Source of the DNA: Lentisphaerota bacterium
GTDB taxonomy: Bacteria; Verrucomicrobiota; Kiritimatiellia; JAAZAB01
Length of the DNA: 20,981 nt
Assembly (NCBI GenBank): GCA_020201415.1
Contig: JAIVGW010000235.1
Location: 1-20,981, forward strand
Direction of reading: 5' to 3'
Part shown: piece by piece, positions 16,682 through 20,981 of the stretch
Layout of the letters: every line of letters begins with the position of its first letter
How positions within the stretch are numbered: the stretch's first letter is position 1
Made by a program: the position numbers and the translations under genes
Notes under the pieces: model-generated
What the model saw: the letters and a program-made list of their open reading frames with translations, nothing else
Databases searched by the model: none
What the model was told of the DNA's origin: nothing

Positions 16682-17038
16682 CTATAAATTAATAATCTCC
16701 AGCCGTTTTCGCTGTGTGTACCCCCATTCACCACGCCGTGATTTTTCAAATCGAGACAACATACTCGCAAAATTCGTTGCCGTCCCCATCCGCAGACGCG
16801 TCTTGATCCAACCATTGCTCACACATGTATGCTGGCGCACCAGCCATGCCAAACTGTATTTTAGCTCACTGCCTTTCGCCTGACTCGCCAACACCTCTTC
16901 GCTCATTCCCAATGCCTCCAACCCCATGCCTACATGATCACGATCATCACGGAAAACCGACTCACGACGGTCTCCGCGACACATTACATGACTTGTCCGC
17001 CATAGCCTTGCGCGAAGGAGGATAAACTGCTCCCGCAT
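16682..17038 (-). pseudogene. REP-associated tyrosine transposase (RAYT, Y1 family) lacking its catalytic centre
   Basis: A 118-codon open frame. Residues 16-34 read SHVMCRGDRRESVFRDDRD, the well-known opening strand of Y1/RAYT transposases (HV..RG.....F.d..D). Residues about 50-118 carry the C-terminal helical module typical of RAYTs (ELKYSLAWLVRQHTCVSNGWI, then RLRMGTATNFASML). The HUH metal motif and the catalytic tyrosine between them are absent, so the middle has been removed with the frame kept. Relatives are two to three times longer. The first codons are themselves part of the REP-like repeat (CTTCG...GGCTATGGCGGACAAG). Inactive; if translated the product might still bind DNA through its C-terminal helices, which is speculation. 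Confidence 0.65.
16991..17020 (-). repeat. REP-like dispersed repeat, copy 2, overlapping the RAYT start
   Basis: CTTGTCCGCCATAGCC (16992-17007) followed by TTGCGCGAAGGAG; CCTT and AAGG can pair over a short loop. It is read as codons 7-17 of the RAYT frame. Same 16-bp core as copy 1 at 13406-13440. Confidence 0.55.
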
Positions 17039-17146
17039 ACTCTATTCGTGGTTTTCTTGGCATGCGAGCATTCTAGCTGAACTATCTTTTTCGTCAACTT
17101 TATTATTATATAGGACTGACCCCTAATATGCTGACCCCTAATATGA

Positions 17147-17278
17147 CCGTTCCGCGCCGGTTACTTCCGAACGGGTATTGTATTGGTACAGATTAAACAT
17201 ATCGCCCGCCGGTTCAAACACCGTGCCGGACTGTTTAACCGCGATCCGGCGTCCGGCTGCATCGTTTTAATCGTAACG
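17147..17278 (-). pseudogene. RHS/YD-repeat fragment
   Basis: Minus-strand reading gives RYD, an in-frame TAA (17269-17267), then NDAAGRRIAVKQSG and FNLYQYNTRSEVTGAER, the RHS YD-repeat pattern (YDaaGRR...Y.YN.RsEV). It ends exactly where the inverted-repeat arm of the RAYT element begins, so that element probably inserted into it. No start or core domain. Confidence 0.62.
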
Positions 17279-17283
17279 AATAA

Positions 17284-18138
17284 TTAATTTTTATTCTGCT
17301 TCCGACTTAATTTTCGCAGATGCGCTTCAAGTTCACGTCGGCCCAGCCCGCGCAGACGATCTTCAGGCCTGAGCCCCCGCAGACGATCTTCAGGCCTGAG
17401 CCCCCGCAGACGATCTTCAGGCCTGAGCCCGCGCAGACGGTCTTCAGGCTTGAGCCCGCGCAGACGGTCTTCTGGTTTAAGATCGTCAAGGTGGTCCAGC
17501 AAAACGTCTTTTTTGAATTGTTCTAGTGTGTATGGCATTCTCATCCCCTCCGTTTTATACATCAAATACAACTGATTCATCACCGTGCTGCAATCCGGCT
17601 TCTTCCAGCGGTAATGTTCCGCACCAAACCGCACGGCTTCCTGTTGGCCGCTGAACAGATCAAGAATCGCGTTCCGATTCTCCATGGCGATCATGTTCAA
17701 CGCAATCACACGGATCGTCAACCCTAAAGCCCGTATATCAAACACGCCTTCTTCTGCCTGGCACAGGTCTGCCCGACCTTTCAGCCCCGACGGATATCTC
17801 GTGCAAACCGCGTAAAGCCGTGTTTCTTCCGGTTTGACATTCCGTAATCCGCGGATTTTCCGATAGTTCACATAATGACCGACCAGCTCTTCCAGCGTCC
17901 AGATCGTCAGCGATTCACGCATTGATTTATACGTCAGAAGATTATGCCGTCCGAGATTATCAAACCCGGCGCATGCATCTTTCAATTTCGCGCCGCGCTT
18001 CCGTTCAATAACAACAACATCCAGTAATTGGCGCTTGACCGACAAATCCATCTCCACCGCAACCTCATAGCCGGTGCGGTCAAAATAGTCCATCAACGCT
18101 ATTCCAAACAAACGATGCCAGTTGATGTTCTTTTTCAT
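17284..18138 (-). CDS. Rpn/PD-(D/E)XK nuclease-like protein with five C-terminal nonapeptide repeats
   Basis: A 284-residue protein. Near the N-terminus, LLDVVVIERK (Asp and ExK at residues 40, 45 and 47 from this start) is laid out like a PD-(D/E)XK nuclease core. The middle (LYAVCTRYP, IRVIALNMI) and the C-terminal LEQFKKDVLLDHLDDLKPEDRLRGL stretch resemble Rpn-type proteins. The tail is five copies of RPEDRLRGL, then a charged helix. Rpn proteins of E. coli are DNA endonucleases linked to RecA-independent recombination; transfer of that role here is inference. Start: the ATG at 18138 falls six bases after a TATAAT box, so the mRNA would be leaderless; an ATG six codons upstream lies inside the promoter. 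It is placed between two RHS fragments, as an insertion would be. Confidence 0.6.
   Translation of the reverse strand: MKKNINWHRLFGIALMDYFDRTGYEVAVEMDLSVKRQLLDVVVIERKRGAKLKDACAGFDNLGRHNLLTYKSMRESLTIWTLEELVGHYVNYRKIRGLRNVKPEETRLYAVCTRYPSGLKGRADLCQAEEGVFDIRALGLTIRVIALNMIAMENRNAILDLFSGQQEAVRFGAEHYRWKKPDCSTVMNQLYLMYKTEGMRMPYTLEQFKKDVLLDHLDDLKPEDRLRGLKPEDRLRGLRPEDRLRGLRPEDRLRGLRPEDRLRGLGRRELEAHLRKLSRKQNKN
17347..17481. repeat. Five tandem 27-bp units inside the Rpn-like gene
   Basis: Units begin at 17347, 17374, 17401, 17428 and 17455. Units 2 and 3 are identical; unit 5 is the most diverged. Units 1-3 each contain the perfect 10-bp palindrome TCAGGCCTGA. The length keeps the reading frame, so copy number could vary without breaking the gene. 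Confidence 0.9.
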
Positions 18139-18144
18139 GGCCGA

Positions 18145-18173
18145 ATTATACAGCATAAAACCAGCTAAATCAA
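18145..18173 (-). promoter_or_regulatory. Promoter of the Rpn-like gene, leaderless start predicted
   Basis: Minus-strand TTGATT (18173-18168), a 17-bp spacer and a perfect TATAAT (18150-18145). The next six bases lead straight to the ATG at 18138, the place where transcription should begin. No Shine-Dalgarno sequence lies before this ATG. Confidence 0.6.
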
Positions 18174-18357
18174 ATGGAAATTCTGAAAAGCATGATCATC
18201 ATCTGCACGCTCCGCACGCGTACTCGGGCACGAAGATGTTCAAGATGAGTATCCACGAAGCCGACCGGACTCCGGTAAACACTGCGGCCTGGGGCGGGCG
18301 GGTGCAACCATACTCAAAACCCGCCGGCACTGGGCGAGCAACGCAAGATCTACAAAA

Positions 18358-18480
18358 CTACTGATTGCCCCTATTTTTCAACGGGTTGGATATTCCGGAA
18401 ATCAAGCCGTTGGTCGGGTTGTAGGTCAGGGTAAACGCCGCGGTCTGGTCGGTGATGTTGGTCAGTCGCGAACGCGTTTC
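18358..18480 (-). pseudogene. RHS/YD-repeat fragment
   Basis: Minus-strand reading gives ETRSRLTNITDQTAAFTL, TYNPTNGLISGISNP and then a stop at 18360-18358. SRLT.I.d......TY....G.i..i is an RHS repeat pattern. Immediately 5' lies a direct repeat ACGCGTTTCAA (18472-18482 and 18499-18509) and a tandem CAATGGTC pair (18506-18521), marks of past rearrangement. Confidence 0.58.
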
Positions 18481-18530
18481 AAATGTTACTTATTTAGACG
18501 CGTTTCAATGGTCCAATGGTCATAGAAATA

Positions 18531-18782
18531 TTATACAAAGCCCAACAAGTCGGCAATAATAAGTATACTTATCCAAATATAGGGAGCGATGACAATAATC
18601 AACATGTAAAATAAATATCCCTTATTTTTTTCTTTTCTTAAAAAGACTAATATTATTCTACCCCAATAAAGCAACGATAAACCTAGCAAAAATAATCGCG
18701 ACGCTATATTGGGATTTACCATACTTCCGTATAAGAATAACCCCACAAAATAACAAACAATTAGTAAAAATATAGGCCACAT
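18531..18782 (-). CDS. Small membrane protein, putative RHS immunity protein
   Basis: An 83-residue, strongly hydrophobic protein with about three membrane segments (MWPIFLLIVCYFVGLFLYG; ASRLFLLGLSLLYWGRIILV; YLFYMLIIVIAPYIWISIL) separated by a KEKNKG turn. I know no named family for it. It lies 23 bp downstream of the end of the RHS toxin-coding frame on the same strand, the standard position for the cognate immunity gene. It is far more AT-rich than the RHS core, which is typical of exchangeable toxin-immunity cassettes. It is intact although the toxin frame upstream is interrupted. The immunity role rests on position alone. Confidence 0.55.
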   Translation of the reverse strand: MWPIFLLIVCYFVGLFLYGSMVNPNIASRLFLLGLSLLYWGRIILVFLRKEKNKGYLFYMLIIVIAPYIWISILIIADLLGFV

Positions 18783-18805
18783 TTTAACAAACTATAATAT
18801 CGGTT

Positions 18806-20032
18806 TTAATATTCTGACCGTATTGAAGGAACTTCTGACCAAGGCAACTCTGGCTCAGGAACAAGGCGAACTGTTCTGGCCCAAGGATCTAAAACAATAA
18901 TTGGATCAGTAGATAACGGATCGTCAGGTGTAGCTACAACCCATTGATGGGGTAACGGAAATATCTGCCCTAGTTGAGAAAACGTCCACGTATTATCCCA
19001 ACTCCCGTGACCTAATAATGCACCACGCACTTCTATGGCCTGATCATTACAATCCCAATAATCAGCAAATCCATACCAACCTGTGAAATTACTCCATCAC
19101 GAAGAACGTCCTTGAGGCCTACGCCCTGTAACCTCCATACGAATCACTGTTTTCCAAAAGATATCCACAATCTTTGCAACGTCCTCGCACAACCCCCACG
19201 GATCAACAAAATTCACAGGATCATTCCCGCAGAATACGTAATGATTCAGTCCCCCATCAAACATGGTCGGATCAGCGGATATCCATCGTCCACACTCGGA
19301 ATCATACCACCTCACCCCAAATTTCACCAGCCCGGTGTCGGGATCGTACAAACCAGATTGAAACCCGAACGGCTGGAATCCGGGGGCAGTGTCCTGCAAG
19401 ACATTACCAAATTCATCGTAATCCAAGCGCTGGGCAATTACACCGCTGGCGGCGTTGACCACCAGCCGGACACTGCCCACATGATCCCGGATAATCCGGT
19501 AGGTCACACCGTCGCGGATCATGTAGTCCGGTGTCAATGCGCTGCTGCCATACACGAACACGCTGACTATGTCACCTGCGCCATCGGTTTCGGCGATGGG
19601 TTTCAGGCCATCCTTGTATATCCAGCCTTGGACGGCAACACCATCTACTGTCTTTTTCACTATTCTGCCAAGCGCGTCTTGCTCATACCCGATGATTGCG
19701 CCGCCGGGATGCGCAACGCTATCCAGTTGGCCGAACAGATCCCATTCGTAAGCCATCGTCTGGCCGGCGGATGTGCGCGTGAGTTGCTCGCCGTTCACCG
19801 AAAACCCAAACGTCATGTCGCCGTATCTCAGCAGGCGACCCCGGGGGTCGTACACGGCAATGTTCGTGGTTCCTGGTTCTTGATTCTTGGTTGATGAAAA
19901 AGACAGCCGATTGCCGTTGGGATCGTATTCGTAAATATTGGTGTAGGAACCGCCGCCACCGGCGACGGCTACAGAAGAACTCAACAGGAATCCGCGGTCA
20001 GCGACCGCGGCTACAGAAGAACAGACGGACAA
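18806..20032 (-). pseudogene. RHS core with C-terminal toxin domain, interrupted by one in-frame TGA
   Basis: The frame from 20032 to 19097 gives 311 codons of RHS shell. It ends in the RHS core: DTGLVKFGVRWYDSECGRWI, SADPTMFDGGLNHYVF and DPVNFVDPWGL (to residue 281), the last being where RHS proteins self-cleave to free the toxin. Thirty codons later comes TGA (19099-19097). The same frame then stays open to 18806: WSNFTGWYGFADYWDCNDQA, later HQWVVATP and IIVLDPWAR. Cys (19051-19049), His (18949-18947) and Asp (18889-18887) are spaced like a papain/transglutaminase-type triad. The N-terminal RHS repeats and secretion signal are missing; upstream the frame runs back only to the DUF1015 stop, and TTG is just the first possible start. 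So it is an orphan RHS tip. Toxin class is inference. Confidence 0.8.
19966..20022. repeat. Dispersed repeat pair with a perfect GC hairpin at the RHS boundary
   Basis: GGCTACAGAAGAAC occurs twice (19966-19979 and 20009-20022). Between them CCGCGGTC (19992-19999) and GACCGCGG (20003-20010) form a perfect 8-bp stem with a 3-base loop. It lies between the DUF1015 gene and the RHS core and supplies the first codons of the open RHS frame. Confidence 0.6.
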
Positions 20033-20056
20033 GCTTTCACCGCGCCTTGAAATGGA

Positions 20057-20981
20057 TTACTGGTCGGCGAGTTCGTGCACCAGCAGGCCGGAACAGGGTT
20101 TGGGGTCAAACCAGGTGCTCTTGGGAGGCATGATCAGTCCGCGATCGGCGATGGCCATGAGTTGCGCGACGGTCACGGGATACATGGCGAAGGCCACGCC
20201 CGTGCCGAGCTGGCGCACTCGGCGTTCCAGTTCTTCCGTACCACGCGAGCCGCCGATGAAGTCGATGCGCGGGTCGCTGCGCGGATCGGCGATACCCAAT
20301 ACCGGTGATAATAATTCGTTCTGCAGCGCGCTGACGTCCAACGCGGCGATGGGATCACCGCGATCGCGATCGCGGCGGCAAAGTTGGTACCAGCAGTTTT
20401 CCAGATACATGCAGATAACGCCGGTCTCACCCGGCGGCGGTACGGCATTGTCGCTGATTTCAAAGGCACGGCCGGCGGCTTGCAGCAATTGCGCGGGCGT
20501 CAGCCCGTTTAAATCGATGACCAGACGGTTGTAGGGCAAAATATTCATCTGCCCGGCGGGAAAGAGCATGGTCATGAACCAGTTGCATTCGGCGGCATCC
20601 GTGGCGCCGGCGGCGCGGCGGCATTCGGCAACCCGCACGGAGCTGGCGGCACGGTGATGCCCGTCGGCGATGTAGGCCACGGGAATATCCTGAAAACAGC
20701 GCTGCAGTTCCTTAATGGCGGGCATGGCCCAGACAGTGTGCTGTACGCCGTCGGATGCGGTGAAGTCGTATAGCGGAACCGATTCCTCGGTCTGCGCCAC
20801 CAGGCGATCAATTTCGGGATGATCGCGATAAGTCAGCAGCACGGGGCCGGTATGGGCGTTGACCAGGTCGATGTGCCGGGTGCGATCGGCTTCCTTTTCC
20901 CGGCGGGTGCGTTCGTGTTTCTTGATCACATCGGCGCGGTAATCGTCCACATGGCAACAGGCGACAATACCGGACTGGGCG
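20057..20981 (-). CDS. DUF1015-family protein, 5' end beyond the window
   Basis: At least 308 codons are present and the frame runs off the right edge (the partial start reads AQSGIVACCHVDDYRADVI), so the true start is outside. DUF1015 hallmarks are HERTRREKEADRTRH, the highly conserved YIADGHHRAASS block and NILPYNRLVIDLNG, with a FDPKPCSGLLVH end. Function is not established; in many genomes members sit beside serine-biosynthesis genes, and the DGHHR block has the look of an active site. The full family length is about 400 residues, so the N-terminal quarter is missing from view. The C-terminus is complete and appears intact; RHS debris follows directly in the same frame after its TAA. Confidence 0.85.
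   Translation of the reverse strand, partial: AQSGIVACCHVDDYRADVIKKHERTRREKEADRTRHIDLVNAHTGPVLLTYRDHPEIDRLVAQTEESVPLYDFTASDGVQHTVWAMPAIKELQRCFQDIPVAYIADGHHRAASSVRVAECRRAAGATDAAECNWFMTMLFPAGQMNILPYNRLVIDLNGLTPAQLLQAAGRAFEISDNAVPPPGETGVICMYLENCWYQLCRRDRDRGDPIAALDVSALQNELLSPVLGIADPRSDPRIDFIGGSRGTEELERRVRQLGTGVAFAMYPVTVAQLMAIADRGLIMPPKSTWFDPKPCSGLLVHELADQ

Larger units (their letters stand above)
16656..17140. mobile_element. Small RAYT-bearing element bounded by imperfect inverted repeats
   Basis: The arm AAGGGGTCAGGCATAAGGAA followed by TCAGTCCTATA (16656-16686) is matched, inverted, by TATAGGACTGACCCCTAATA and TGCTGACCCCTA (17110-17140), with one gap and a few mismatches over about 31 bp. The arms enclose the RAYT relic. 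One side abuts an RHS fragment, the other an ISNCY relic, as expected for insertion into older debris. Confidence 0.5.

Noticed and set aside
17347..17481. CRISPR array
   Set aside because: The 27-bp units are directly adjacent without spacers and are translated as a protein repeat.
18122..18364. 80-codon plus-strand frame upstream of the Rpn-like gene
   Set aside because: It overlaps the Rpn-like promoter and start in antisense and shows no family features that I can name.
19097..19099. UGA recoded as Trp, Arg or selenocysteine in the RHS frame
   Set aside because: TGA is used as an ordinary stop by several genes here (fic, the antitoxin, the phosphoesterase), and I see no obvious selenocysteine insertion hairpin just after it. 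A nonsense mutation is simpler, though reads should confirm it.

Overview
The window reads as bacterial accessory DNA from a glycan-degrading anaerobe, most plausibly of the PVC group (Kiritimatiellota or Lentisphaerota). That assignment is inference. It rests on an arylsulfatase, a GH2 beta-galactosidase, a solo UROD-type corrinoid methyltransferase, a double-cysteine-motif FeS protein, dockerin-like DxDxDG modules, RHS genes and RAYT/REP elements. The standard code with TGA as a stop is in use, because several genes end in TGA inside ATGA overlaps.

Left part (1-4490, mostly minus strand): an orphan amino-acid-type solute-binding lipoprotein; a membrane-anchored SGNH-hydrolase relic whose middle is missing; a full-length Cys-type sulfatase; and a Fic AMP-transferase gene whose stop overlaps (ATGA) the start of a gutted type I restriction gene (hsdR). 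The fic upstream region carries an array of TATCAA/TTGATA half-sites.

Middle (4959-11916): an IclR regulator in an operon with a QueG/RdhA-like double [4Fe-4S] protein, followed by a broken U32-peptidase-like gene. Next come a minus-strand beta-galactosidase split by a deletion plus frameshift, and a divergent intact UROD-family methyltransferase. Regulator, FeS protein, U32-like protein and UROD protein could belong to one corrinoid-linked catabolic programme, but this is inference.

Right part (11917-20056) is a graveyard of mobile and conflict genes. It holds an addiction module with an intact antitoxin and a toxin killed by one in-frame TAA, a metallophosphoesterase coupled to or split from a five-module FG-GAP protein, and an ISNCY transposase tail with its IS end. 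It also holds a RAYT remnant inside imperfect inverted repeats, an Rpn/PD-(D/E)XK-like gene with 27-bp tandem repeats and an apparently leaderless promoter, four RHS fragments, and an RHS tip whose toxin domain is cut off by one in-frame TGA while the small membrane (putative immunity) gene is intact. The window ends in a partial DUF1015 gene.

Two themes stand out. First, several genes keep both ends but have lost their middle (SGNH, hsdR, U32-like, lacZ, RAYT). Second, in two separate toxin-antidote loci the toxin carries a single nonsense codon and the antidote stays open. No single intact new system is evident. The most unusual signals are the silenced toxin pairs and the middle-deletion pattern, and for both the first thing to exclude is assembly or sequencing error.
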